Shown here: piece after piece, positions 52,119-60,874 of the stretch
Numbering within the stretch: the first letter of the stretch is position 1
Layout of the letters: the number at the start of each line of letters is the position of its first letter
Assembly (NCBI RefSeq): GCF_937129525.1
Contig: NZ_CAKZNK010000087.1
Coordinates: forward strand, 1 to 64,000
From: an uncultured Chloroflexus sp.
Lineage (GTDB): Bacteria > Chloroflexota > Chloroflexia > Chloroflexales > Chloroflexaceae
Direction of reading: 5' to 3'
Length of the DNA stretch: 64,000 nt
Program-made: the position numbers and the translations under genes
Notes under the pieces: generated by a model
Told to the model about the DNA's origin: nothing
Database searches by the model: none
The model's input: the letters and a program-made list of their open reading frames with translations, nothing else

Positions 52119-53060
52119 TTACTTCCTGGCGTGGGAACGACGCAAATAGATGGTAATCGTCACCAGCACGATACCTGCGCCCAACACTTGCCAGACACTT
52201 TGCAACTGCTCACCGAGCAACAATGCTGCCAGCGCCAGCGCACTGATCAGACGCCAGCCCATCGTGCTGCTGACCATTGGCGCGCCAAGCTGGCGCAAGG
52301 CCACAATCTGGCCAAGATTGGCGCCAAGCAGCACAAACACGATGAAAGCGGCAAAGACTGCCCAATCGAACGGGCCGATAACGGTAAACTGCTGCCACGG
52401 CTCACTTAAGAGCAGACTCATCGCGCCACAGGTCACGGTGAGCGCAATCAGTTGGATCAGCAGCATTGCTTCTGCCCGCACGTGACCGGTGCCGGTCGCG
52501 CGCGGTATCAAGATCATGTACAATGCCAGCGCGCAGGCCGAGACGAAGGCGATGGCAATGCCGATCAGATCGCTACCGGTGAGGCGCAACATGGCGCCAC
52601 TGCTCAGATCACCGCTCATCATCAGCAACGAACCGAAGATCGAGAGACCGATAGCCGGCAGCGTAAACGGTGGCAACCGTTCACGAAAGAACACCTTACT
52701 CATCAACGCGACAATGAGCGGGGTTAGCAACGTAATCAGTTGCACATAGATCGCCAGCGTGAAGCGCGCCGAGGTGAGGTTGGTCATCGCCCGCGCGCTG
52801 ACTACCAGCGCGAAAAGCCAGATGATCGGTGTTAACCACACGCGCCGATCGAGATGGCGATAGGCAAAGGGCAGGTAGATGAGCAGTGCAATCGCGTTGC
52901 CGAGAGCGAGAATAGCCATGCTGGGCAGATGGCTAATCGTTTGCAGATAGCGAGCCAGTACGGGATAGGCGCCCCAGCCGGTATGGGCAAAGAGGGCAAC
53001 AATCAGCCATGTCCACGTAACACCGGCCCGGGTTGCGGTAGCGGCAGATGAATTACTCAT
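52119..53060 (-). CDS. EamA/DMT-family transporter
   Basis: 313 residues with ten hydrophobic segments in two EamA repeats (ALFAHTGWGAYPVLARYLQ; the second begins near DLIGIAIAFVSACALALYMIL). An inner-membrane exporter or importer of small metabolites, substrate unknown. It is upstream of the dipeptide epimerase on the same strand. A link between the two, such as amino-acid or dipeptide transport, is only suggested by position. Confidence 0.88.
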   Translation of the reverse strand: MSNSSAATATRAGVTWTWLIVALFAHTGWGAYPVLARYLQTISHLPSMAILALGNAIALLIYLPFAYRHLDRRVWLTPIIWLFALVVSARAMTNLTSARFTLAIYVQLITLLTPLIVALMSKVFFRERLPPFTLPAIGLSIFGSLLMMSGDLSSGAMLRLTGSDLIGIAIAFVSACALALYMILIPRATGTGHVRAEAMLLIQLIALTVTCGAMSLLLSEPWQQFTVIGPFDWAVFAAFIVFVLLGANLGQIVALRQLGAPMVSSTMGWRLISALALAALLLGEQLQSVWQVLGAGIVLVTITIYLRRSHARK

Positions 53061-53129
53061 GGCGAGTATTATAGCAAAAGTTGACTAAGCTAAAAATGTC
53101 TTTATGCCTGTCTGTCCGGGAGAACGCCT

Positions 53130-55568
53130 ATGCCTGTTCAGCTCGCCGATCTGATTGCCGCTGGTGGCACTCTGGTTGGAACTGCTTTTACCGATAGCTT
53201 CACCGATTGGAGTTATGACTCGCGGTTGACCGCCGCCGGCGAATGCTTTATCGCCCTCCGCACTGCCCGCGCTGACGGTCACGACTACATCCCGGCGGCG
53301 CTGGCCGCCGGAGCGCGTGGCGTGTTGTGCAGTCGCCCACCACGCGCTGACATCAACGCAACCGTCATTGTCTGCCCTGATCCGCAGACGCTCCTGCTGC
53401 GCTGGGCCAGTCAGCGCCTGCGCTCATTGCAACCAACCGTTATTGCAGTTACCGGCGGCATCGGCAAGACGTTAGCCCGCCGCGCGATTGCAGCCGTACT
53501 GGCAACCCGGCACCCCACCTTTCAAAGCCGGCGCAATTTTAACTCGCTGCTCGGTCTGCCAATTTCGCTCGCCCGCCTCCGCGACGATGACCGCTACGCA
53601 GTGCTCGAATTCGCCGGCGAGCACCTGGCTCCCCTGGCGGCAGCCTTTCCGCCGAGCCTGGCCGTCATCACGCCGGCAGCCGATCCCGGGATGGCAACGT
53701 TGCTGGCAGCGCAAGGAGCCAGTGTGCTCATCGCGACCGACAACTTTCACTACGCCGGCGCAGGCGGGATCGAGATCCAGGCCACAGCGATTGAATACGG
53801 ACGCCACGGCGTTACCTTCATCGCTCAGGGCAGTGGGATCAGATTGCCAATCGCTACTCCCTTGCTCGGCCCGCCGGGTGTGGCTGCGGCACTGGCGGCA
53901 GTTGCCACCGGCCTGGCCTGCGGTATCGCGCCATCAGCTATATCGCAGGCCTTGACCCAATTGACTACCCCTGCCGGACGTTTGCGACCCTTGCCGGGAT
54001 CACGCGGCGAAACCATCCTTGATGATAGCTTCAATGCCACGCTCCCGGCTATGATCGCTGCCTTGCAAACTCTGGCCGCATTGCCTGCGCAACGACGCAT
54101 TGCCGTGCTGGGAACACCTGCCGAGCTACCGGCTATCGATCCTACGCCGATGTTGATCGACCTGGGCACGCAAGCGGCGCGGAGCGCCGATTACCTGATC
54201 TTTAAAGGCATCGGCGCGGCGACGATGGCACATGCAGCGCGAGCAGCCAATCCCAATGCAGCCATCCATATCGTTGACACCAATAGCGCCGCCCGCGCCG
54301 CCCTTCCACATGACCGCGCTGCCGCCGATCTGATACTGGTATCAGGCGGCGCAGGCGAACGCCTCGAACAGATCATTGCGCCGCTGCTGGCGCCCGATCA
54401 TCCGCCAGAACATTATCTCATGCGGCAAGAACCGGCCTGGCGCAGCGCGCGGATCGGCGATCCCGGTCGGCCCACATGGGTTCATCTCGATCTCACTGCC
54501 ATCGCCGATAATATCCGCCTTCTGCGCGCCCACGCTGGCGTGCCTCTTATGGTTGTCCTCAAAGGTGATGGCTACGGCCATAGCGCGGCGCGGGTAGGAA
54601 GAGCCGCCCTTGCCGCTGGCGCCGACATGCTGGCCGTCGCCACACTCGGCGAAGGACGGGCATTACGCGCCCAGGGTATCAACGCGCCGATCCTCGTCTT
54701 GGGGTACACCCCGCCATGGCAGGCCGCCGACGCAATCCGCCTCGACCTGATGGTGACCCTCTTTGATGACGACACGGCCCAGGCTCTCAATGCCGCTGCG
54801 CGCGAACTCGGCCAGCGCGCGCGCGTCCATGTCAAAGTCGATACCGGTATGGCCCGTCTCGGGCTGTCGGTCACGGAAGCAGGCCCTTTCCTTGCGCGCC
54901 TCAGTGACCTTCCCGGCATTGAACCAGTAGGTATCTACACGCACTTTGCCCGCGCCGACGAGGCCGATCCTGCGCCAACTGAACGCCAGATAGCCAGATT
55001 TCAGACGGCGCTCAACGAAATTACTGGCGCCGGCCTGCGACCACCAATCGTGCATGCAGCCAATAGCGCCGCTACCTTACGATTCCCGGCAGCCCGATTC
55101 GATATGGTCAGACCCGGGCTGGCCTGCTATGGTCTCGCGCCCAGTCCAGCTTCGCCACTTCTACCCGGCATGCGCCCTGCGCTCAGCTTCTACAGCGAGG
55201 TGGCGCAAGTCCGCGAACACCCGGCAGGAACACCGATCTCGTATGGCGGCGTGTACGTCACCTCGCGACCTTCCCGCATTGCCACTATTCCGGTCGGTTA
55301 TGCCGACGGTTTGCGCCGCTCGCCGCCATGGCGCTTTGTGCTCATTCGTGGTCGCCGCGCGCCAATTGTCGGTCGAATCTGCATGGACTACGCGATGGTT
55401 GATGTCACCGACATCCCTGGTGTGCAACGGGGCGACGCGGTGACAATCATCGGCCGTCAGGGTGACGACGAAATTGGGGTGGATGAAATTGCCGGTTGGT
55501 TAGGAACAATCAGCTATGAGGTACTCACCGGTATTTTGCCGCGTGTGCCACGCGAGGTTGGATGGTGA
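53130..55568 (+). CDS. MurF-like/alanine racemase fusion protein
   Basis: 812 residues. 1-430: MurF-like (WSYDSRLTAAGECFIALRTARADGHDY, P-loop TGGIGKT at about 108-114, DDSFNAT). 440-812: alanine racemase with PLP Lys about 478 in VVLKGDGYGHS, VDTGMARLGL, SYGGVYVTSRPSRIATIPVGYADG (catalytic Tyr side) and RICMDYAMVDVT. Alr would make D-Ala for the D-Ala-D-Ala step that MurF uses. In the MurF half several ligase motifs are weakened (FAGEHLAPLA for the EMG motif, GTPAELP for GDMLELG), so its ligase activity is in doubt. Confidence 0.9.
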   Translation: MPVQLADLIAAGGTLVGTAFTDSFTDWSYDSRLTAAGECFIALRTARADGHDYIPAALAAGARGVLCSRPPRADINATVIVCPDPQTLLLRWASQRLRSLQPTVIAVTGGIGKTLARRAIAAVLATRHPTFQSRRNFNSLLGLPISLARLRDDDRYAVLEFAGEHLAPLAAAFPPSLAVITPAADPGMATLLAAQGASVLIATDNFHYAGAGGIEIQATAIEYGRHGVTFIAQGSGIRLPIATPLLGPPGVAAALAAVATGLACGIAPSAISQALTQLTTPAGRLRPLPGSRGETILDDSFNATLPAMIAALQTLAALPAQRRIAVLGTPAELPAIDPTPMLIDLGTQAARSADYLIFKGIGAATMAHAARAANPNAAIHIVDTNSAARAALPHDRAAADLILVSGGAGERLEQIIAPLLAPDHPPEHYLMRQEPAWRSARIGDPGRPTWVHLDLTAIADNIRLLRAHAGVPLMVVLKGDGYGHSAARVGRAALAAGADMLAVATLGEGRALRAQGINAPILVLGYTPPWQAADAIRLDLMVTLFDDDTAQALNAAARELGQRARVHVKVDTGMARLGLSVTEAGPFLARLSDLPGIEPVGIYTHFARADEADPAPTERQIARFQTALNEITGAGLRPPIVHAANSAATLRFPAARFDMVRPGLACYGLAPSPASPLLPGMRPALSFYSEVAQVREHPAGTPISYGGVYVTSRPSRIATIPVGYADGLRRSPPWRFVLIRGRRAPIVGRICMDYAMVDVTDIPGVQRGDAVTIIGRQGDDEIGVDEIAGWLGTISYEVLTGILPRVPREVGW

Positions 55569-55585
55569 AGCTTGCGCGACATAAG

Positions 55586-55615
55586 TTGGCAAAACCTGAC
55601 AATCTATGCTATAAT
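55586..55615 (+). promoter_or_regulatory. Promoter of rpsO-pnp
   Basis: TTGGCA (55586-55591), an 18-bp spacer and TATAAT (55610-55615) with an extended TGC immediately upstream. The predicted start lies about 65 bp before the rpsO GTG. It is the strongest consensus promoter seen in the window. Confidence 0.75.
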
Positions 55616-55686
55616 ATCGACAACTTTGAATGCAGGAACGCCGGGCTGCGCCGGCCCGCGCGCGATTACGCGAGGAGGAACCACTC

Positions 55687-55956
55687 GTGGCGCTTGAAAA
55701 AGAGGAAAAGTCGCAAATTATCAACGGGTATCAAATTCACGAGAGTGATACCGGTTCGCCCGAAGTTCAAGTTGCTCTTCTAACTGAGCGCATCAATCAA
55801 CTGATTGAGCACCTGCGCGTCCACTCCCACGACCACCATTCGCGGCGTGGCCTGCTCAAGCTAGTCGGGCGACGGCGACGACTGCTCAACTATCTGCAGT
55901 CTAAGGATCGTGAACGTTATCGTAGCCTGATTAATCGCCTCGGTCTGCGCCGCTAA
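55687..55956 (+). CDS. rpsO: 30S ribosomal protein S15
   Basis: 89 residues, the standard size, from the GTG at 55687 with GAGGAGG 8 nt upstream; the ORF track start at 55630 adds a non-homologous N-terminus. [51 protein letters not shown] and INRLGLRR are family hallmarks. S15 binds 16S rRNA helices 20-22 early in small-subunit assembly. The leader contains CGCG-ATTA-CGCG next to the ribosome site, a possible target for S15 autoregulation. Pnp follows, the usual rpsO-pnp pair. Confidence 0.97.
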   Translation: MALEKEEKSQIINGYQIHESDTGSPEVQVALLTERINQLIEHLRVHSHDHHSRRGLLKLVGRRRRLLNYLQSKDRERYRSLINRLGLRR

Positions 55957-55997
55957 GTATGGTAGGGGCAACCGTCGGTATGAAATAAGGTCGAGGA

Positions 55998-56028
55998 GGG
56001 CGCCAGCGGTATTCGCCGCGCGGCGCTC
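55998..56028 (+). terminator. rpsO-pnp intercistronic hairpin 1 (partial terminator or processing site)
   Basis: GGGCGCC (55998-56004) pairs with GGCGCTC (56022-56028), with an inner GCGG/CCGC helix, followed by TTTGCTT. In E. coli a terminator and an RNase III site lie between rpsO and pnp, and an equivalent role is inferred. Confidence 0.5.
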
Positions 56029-56064
56029 TTTGCTTGTCAGTGGTCTGGCGCGGTGGTTCGGGAT

Positions 56065-56101
56065 TGGCGCGTGCGAATGATACCCTCGTGCGCATACGCC
56101 A
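56065..56101 (+). promoter_or_regulatory. pnp leader hairpin 2
   Basis: TGGCG (56065-56069) with CGCCA (56097-56101), then GTGCG with CGCAT, around a 15-nt loop. It resembles the leader stem that PNPase uses for autoregulation after RNase III cleavage in enterobacteria. The link is by analogy only. Confidence 0.35.
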
Positions 56102-56194
56102 GTGCCGAACTCCGCGCCCCGGCTGCCAGCGCAGCCGTAGTTTGGTTTTGAGCGGGCGAGTAATGCCCATTCTGGTCAGGAGTAGCAAGCACGT

Positions 56195-58462
56195 ATGACA
56201 GAACGAAAAATTTATACCGTCAGCGCGGAGATTGCCGGTCGTACTTTAACCCTGGAAGCCGGACGTTTCGCCGAGCAGGCCGATGGCGCAGTGGTAGCCC
56301 GCTACGGCGACACGATGCTGCTGGCGACTGTTGTCTGCGCCAAAGAGGCGCGTGAAGGCACTGATTTCTTCCCGCTTACCGTCGATTACGAAGAGAAGAT
56401 GTACGCGGTAGGCAAGATTCCTGGTAATTTCTTCAAACGCGAAGGCCGACCTACCACCACAGCGATTCTCATCTCACGGTTAACTGATCGCCCACTGCGC
56501 CCCCTCTTTCCCAAAGGGTTCTACAACGAAGTACAGGTGATTATCACCACCTTCTCGATCGACATGGAGAACGATCCCGGTCCACTGGCCATTATCGCCG
56601 CCTCGGCTGCCTTGTCGATCAGCGATATTCCCTTCGCCGGCCCGGTGGGAGCGGTGCAGATGGGGCATCTCAACGGCGAGCTGGTCGTTAACCCCAAGAT
56701 GGGAGACATCGAAAAGAGCCGGCTTGATCTGGTTGTTGCCGGCACGAAAGATGCTGTGTTGATGGTCGAAGCTGGCGCGTATGAGTTGACTGAAGACGAG
56801 ATGCTCCAGGCGGTCATCGATGGGCACGCCGTCTGCAAACAGATTTGCGAGCTGCAAGAGCAGTTGGTGCAGCTCTGCGGCAAACCCAAGCGGCCCTTCA
56901 CTCCGCCTGTAATCGATACCTCGCTCGAAGAGGCAGTTAGCGCCTGGATGGGCGATCGCCTGCGCCAGGCCGTTCGCAGTCCGATTAAGCAGGAACGTGA
57001 GGCGCAAACCGAGGCGCTGAAGGCCGAGGTGATCGCTCACTTCACCGCCGATGAGCCGGAGGAAGAGATACCGAACCGCACCAAAGAGGTGACCAAGGCG
57101 TTCGAGAAGCTTCTCAAGGATGAAGTGCGCAACGCCATCCTTGATGAAGGCATCCGGGTCGATGGCCGTGCCCTCGATGAGATTCGCCCGATCAGCATCG
57201 AGGTCGGAGTCGTGCCTCGCGTCCACGGTTCGGCAGTCTTTACTCGTGGTCAAACCCAGGTGTTGACGATCACTACTCTCGGTTCGCCCGGCGATGAGCA
57301 AAAAGTTGACGATCTTGGCATCGAGACGACCAAACGCTACATTCACCACTATAACTTCCCGCCGTTTAGCACCGGTGAAGTGCGCCGACTCAGCACCCCT
57401 CGCCGGCGCGACATTGGCCACGGCGCTCTCGCCGAGCGCTCGCTGTACGCTGTGCTCCCTAGCGAAGAGGAGTTCCCGTACACGATCCGTCTCGTCTCTG
57501 AAGTGCTCTCATCGAATGGATCGTCATCAATGGCCTCAGTTTGCGGCTCGTCGCTGAGCCTGATGGATGCCGGCGTGCCGATTAAAGCGCCGGTAGCTGG
57601 GGTGGCAATGGGTCTGATCACCGGAGCAGATGGGCGCTGGCGTGTGTTGACCGATATTCAAGGCCTCGAAGATGCCCTCGGTGATATGGACTTTAAGGTA
57701 GCCGGCACTGCCAAAGGTGTCACCGGTTTGCAAATGGATATCAAGACTACCGGTATCACCTACGAGATTATGCGGCAGGCTTTCGCGCAGGCTCGCGCCG
57801 GACGGCTCTTCATTCTCGAGAAGATGAACGCAGTGATCAGCGCACCGCGCCCTGAGTTGTCGATCTATGCGCCGCGCATTATGACGATCCAGATCCCGGT
57901 GGAAAAGATCGGCGCGCTGATTGGCCCCGGCGGTAAGACGATCCGGAATATTTGCGATACGACCGGCGCTCAGATCGATATCGAAGATGATGGTCGCGTC
58001 TTTATTACCACACCTGATGGGGAAGCGGCTAAGAAGGCAATCAGCATGATCGAGGGGCTGACCCGCGAAGCAAAAGTGGGTGACATCTTTCTCGGCAAGG
58101 TAGTCAGTATTAAGCCGTTCGGCGCTTTCGTCAATATCCTGCCCGGCAAAGATGGCATGGTACACGTATCAGAACTTGACGATAAGCGAGTTGAGAATGT
58201 CGAAGATGTGGTTTCGCTCGGCGATGAGATCAATGTAATGGTGATTGATATTGACCGGACAACCGGCAAAATCAGCCTGAGCCGCCGGGCAGTGCTGACC
58301 GGCGAGACGCCGGAAGAACGAAAAGCTGCTGGCGCCGCGCCGCGCCCGCGTCCGCGGGATGAACAGCGCGGTGGACGCGATGAGCCGCGCAGTCTGCGCG
58401 AAGAGTTGCGTGGGCCGCGCCGCGATGCCGATCGGCCACGCCCAAGACGGCGCGACGATTAG
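56195..58462 (+). CDS. pnp: Polyribonucleotide nucleotidyltransferase (PNPase)
   Basis: 755 residues. Two RNase PH-like domains (YGDTMLLATVVCAKEAREGTDFFPLTVDYEEK; second with FTRGQTQVLTITTLGSPGDEQ and FPPFSTGEVRR), a helical linker, a KH domain (IGPGGKTIRNICDTTGAQIDIED) and an S1 domain (VGDIFLGKVVSIKPFGAFVNILPGKDGMVHVSEL). The tail of about 45 residues is rich in Arg, Gly and Asp, which may bind RNA or RNase E-like partners. It degrades RNA 3' to 5' with phosphate. The last codons and stop are duplicated downstream. Confidence 0.97.
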   Translation: MTERKIYTVSAEIAGRTLTLEAGRFAEQADGAVVARYGDTMLLATVVCAKEAREGTDFFPLTVDYEEKMYAVGKIPGNFFKREGRPTTTAILISRLTDRPLRPLFPKGFYNEVQVIITTFSIDMENDPGPLAIIAASAALSISDIPFAGPVGAVQMGHLNGELVVNPKMGDIEKSRLDLVVAGTKDAVLMVEAGAYELTEDEMLQAVIDGHAVCKQICELQEQLVQLCGKPKRPFTPPVIDTSLEEAVSAWMGDRLRQAVRSPIKQEREAQTEALKAEVIAHFTADEPEEEIPNRTKEVTKAFEKLLKDEVRNAILDEGIRVDGRALDEIRPISIEVGVVPRVHGSAVFTRGQTQVLTITTLGSPGDEQKVDDLGIETTKRYIHHYNFPPFSTGEVRRLSTPRRRDIGHGALAERSLYAVLPSEEEFPYTIRLVSEVLSSNGSSSMASVCGSSLSLMDAGVPIKAPVAGVAMGLITGADGRWRVLTDIQGLEDALGDMDFKVAGTAKGVTGLQMDIKTTGITYEIMRQAFAQARAGRLFILEKMNAVISAPRPELSIYAPRIMTIQIPVEKIGALIGPGGKTIRNICDTTGAQIDIEDDGRVFITTPDGEAAKKAISMIEGLTREAKVGDIFLGKVVSIKPFGAFVNILPGKDGMVHVSELDDKRVENVEDVVSLGDEINVMVIDIDRTTGKISLSRRAVLTGETPEERKAAGAAPRPRPRDEQRGGRDEPRSLREELRGPRRDADRPRPRRRDD

Positions 58463-58557
58463 GCTGGCGGCTGAATGTCTCCAAGATGGTTCGATTCGGT
58501 TTTTTGTGACCAAAGACAAAGGACGGCGCGACGATTAGGCTGGCGGCTGAATGTCTC
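58446..58557 (+). repeat. 36-bp direct duplication of the pnp 3' end
   Basis: 58446-58481 and 58522-58557 are identical (GACGGCGCGACGATTAGGCT and onward), including the last codons and TAG stop of pnp, with a 40-bp segment between. The rest of the 306-bp gap up to 58769 shows no gene; a T6 run follows GATTCGG at about 58498, without a good stem. Confidence 0.9.
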
Positions 58558-58768
58558 TGCCTGTTCTCTGTGATCGATGGGCAGTATGTCATTGTTGCGT
58601 CGTGTGTATGACGGTTACCGGGTTGTCAGATCGCGTAGCAACTGCAACCCGGTAACATAGCTCGATACAAATGTAAGGATAATTCAGGTGGGCGGACACT
58701 GAACCGGCTATCGGGAACAGTCTCTTTCTCCGCCCGTCTGCTGTCTGAAGCCTGGTGACAATGTTCCG

Positions 58769-59614
58769 ATGACGACCATGTCAGTCACCATCCCAACCTA
58801 TTGTGAGCTCGGAGGCCATGGCCCCCGTCTCATCCATATCGCGCCTGCTAACGGCTTTCCGCCAGAAGCATATGTCCCTCTCGCCGCCGGACTGTCGTCC
58901 TTTGGACGCATTCTCGGATACCGGCCACGTCCGTTGCGCGTCGATGGTGATTCGCAACCGGGGGGGACATGGCGCGATTTGGCGGCGGATCTGCTTGCCG
59001 ATCTGCAAACTGTAACTCACGAACCGGTGATCGGGATCGGTCATTCGCTCGGTGGGATTTTATCGCTCTTTGCCGCAGTCAAACAACCGGCATTGTTTCG
59101 CGGCCTGGCACTCATCGACCCGGTCTTCTTTCGCCGACGGCTACAGATGCTGATCTGGCTGCTCCAGCGCAGCGGTCAGGGGCATCGCTTCCCCCTGGCC
59201 CAGGGTGCGTTACGCCGACGCGATCACTTTGCCAGCATCGATGAAGCGCGACAGCGCTGGCAAGGTCGCGGCGTGTTTGCCGACTTCACGCCTGCCGCGC
59301 TCGAAGGCTATCTCAACGGTGGCTTGCGTCGCCATAGTAATGGCTACAAGCTGGCCTGGCCGAAACAGTGGGAGTCGCACATTTTCGCCTCGTCACCGGT
59401 CGATGGATGGCGCGATTTGCGCCGCTGGCAAGGCCCCTTGTTGATTGTGCGCGGCACCCGCTCTGAGCTGATTACCGATTCGGTCTGGCGCCGTTTCCAT
59501 CGAGCAGTTCCTCATGCCCGGCTGGTTGAAGTTGAGGCCGGCCATATGGTGCCGATGGAGAAACCGGCTGAAGTGGCGGCTATTATTGCCGATTGGTTGC
59601 GTGAGTTAACCTGA
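58769..59614 (+). CDS. Alpha/beta hydrolase
   Basis: 281 residues. Nucleophile elbow GIGHSLGGILSLF, catalytic Asp region in LLIVRGTRSELITDSVW, and His in VEVEAGHMVPMEKPAEVAAII. The oxyanion stretch IAPANGFPPEAYVPLAAGL is characteristic of a hydrolase group often annotated only as alpha/beta hydrolase. No signal peptide. The start could be the ATG three codons later. No operon partner. Confidence 0.87.
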   Translation: MTTMSVTIPTYCELGGHGPRLIHIAPANGFPPEAYVPLAAGLSSFGRILGYRPRPLRVDGDSQPGGTWRDLAADLLADLQTVTHEPVIGIGHSLGGILSLFAAVKQPALFRGLALIDPVFFRRRLQMLIWLLQRSGQGHRFPLAQGALRRRDHFASIDEARQRWQGRGVFADFTPAALEGYLNGGLRRHSNGYKLAWPKQWESHIFASSPVDGWRDLRRWQGPLLIVRGTRSELITDSVWRRFHRAVPHARLVEVEAGHMVPMEKPAEVAAIIADWLRELT

Positions 59615-59859
59615 TTGCAGCGCAGTGGGCTGGTAAGGGTAGGAGCAGGATTGCGTTCGTTATGCTCAAGCTGAAGTCGTTGATGCTGGTTGTCCCTGCT
59701 TGCTGAGCTTGTCAGTATTCACAAGAGATAGGCTATCTGTCGAAGTGGCAGTGCTTGCCACTTCTTTTCGCGATGAGCGGGCAGAATACGCGCAACCACC
59801 CTTGCCGGTCGCAATCAGCATAGCCACTCCAACCTGCTTCCGGGAATAATTTGCCGCGT

Positions 59860-60735
59860 CTACCCTACCGTCTCGTCTGACCGCACTTCATAGATTGCCA
59901 TCCACAAACACACAACCGTGATGACGATCGCAAATGCAGTATAGACCAGCCATGGCGACGGTACCCACAGATTACCCACCGAGGAGGGAATCTCCCACAG
60001 CCATGGGCCATTGCCGGTTTCGAGCGCACCGGCAGTCATAGACAGCGCAATGAACGGATGCAGACAGAGGAAGGCCCCCATCGTGTAGATGTACCATGGG
60101 GAAAGCAGGTCATTGAAGGCGCCAATCAGTAACGAGATGACAAAAAACAAGAATGGCACCAACAACAGGATCGCAATAACCGTACCCTGGGCCAATACCG
60201 TCGCAGCCAGTGTCGAGCGCATCACTGTTGACCAGAATAGACCAATCGTTGCGTAGCTGATCGCCGTTGCCAGCAGACCCACAGTGCCGATCAGTACTTC
60301 TTGCCCGGTAACGCCCCCAAAAATGAGCGCCAGGCCCGCAATCGGCAACGAAGACGCTATTAGCAGTAGCGCAAAGGCGATGGCAGAGATCAGTTTGCCG
60401 ATGACGATTTGCCCTGGCGACAACAACGATGCCAGCAGCAGATCGTAGGTTTGTCGCTCTTTCTCACCCACAATTGCGCCGGCAGTCAACGAAGGCGAGA
60501 GAAAACAGACCTGTATCAGCGCAGCGGTCATCACCGTAAAGAAGATAGCCTTGCCAAGCGAGCGAGACGCTTCTGGATCATTGAATCTCGTCGAACTGGC
60601 AAAAACCGCGTAGATCAGTAAGGTTATTGCGCCGATGACAGTCAGATAGCCGGTCAGAATCAACCAGGCATTGCGTCCGCGAATGCGACCGAATAGCTCG
60701 CGATGAAGCACCGGATTAGCAAGCAAATCGCGCAT
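59860..60735 (-). CDS. ABC-2 type transporter permease
   Basis: About 291 residues from MRDLLANPVLHRELFGRIRG, with GAGAGG upstream; the track start is seven codons earlier. Six helices. The ERQTYDLLLASLLSPGQIVIGKLIS motif after the second helix is the NatB/ABC-2 signature for permeases that work with a separate ATPase. No ATPase gene is adjacent, so this is an orphan in the window. Substrate unknown. Confidence 0.85.
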   Translation of the reverse strand: MRDLLANPVLHRELFGRIRGRNAWLILTGYLTVIGAITLLIYAVFASSTRFNDPEASRSLGKAIFFTVMTAALIQVCFLSPSLTAGAIVGEKERQTYDLLLASLLSPGQIVIGKLISAIAFALLLIASSLPIAGLALIFGGVTGQEVLIGTVGLLATAISYATIGLFWSTVMRSTLAATVLAQGTVIAILLLVPFLFFVISLLIGAFNDLLSPWYIYTMGAFLCLHPFIALSMTAGALETGNGPWLWEIPSSVGNLWVPSPWLVYTAFAIVITVVCLWMAIYEVRSDETVG

Positions 60736-60874
60736 CAGTATACCTCTCTCACCCAATTACGCCGCTGCCTGCGCTCAGATCGAGACGGTCATCCGGCGAG
60801 TTGTTTCACCCCGGTATTGCCACGATCTCCCTGTTTATGGTATCACAAGAAGGTTCCGGCTGCTCATCGACCCA

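Noticed and set aside
58486-58500. GGTTCGATTCGG as the T-loop of a tRNA
   Set aside because: No acceptor, D or anticodon stem can be drawn in the 60 bases upstream, and the sequence is part of the duplicated pnp end region.
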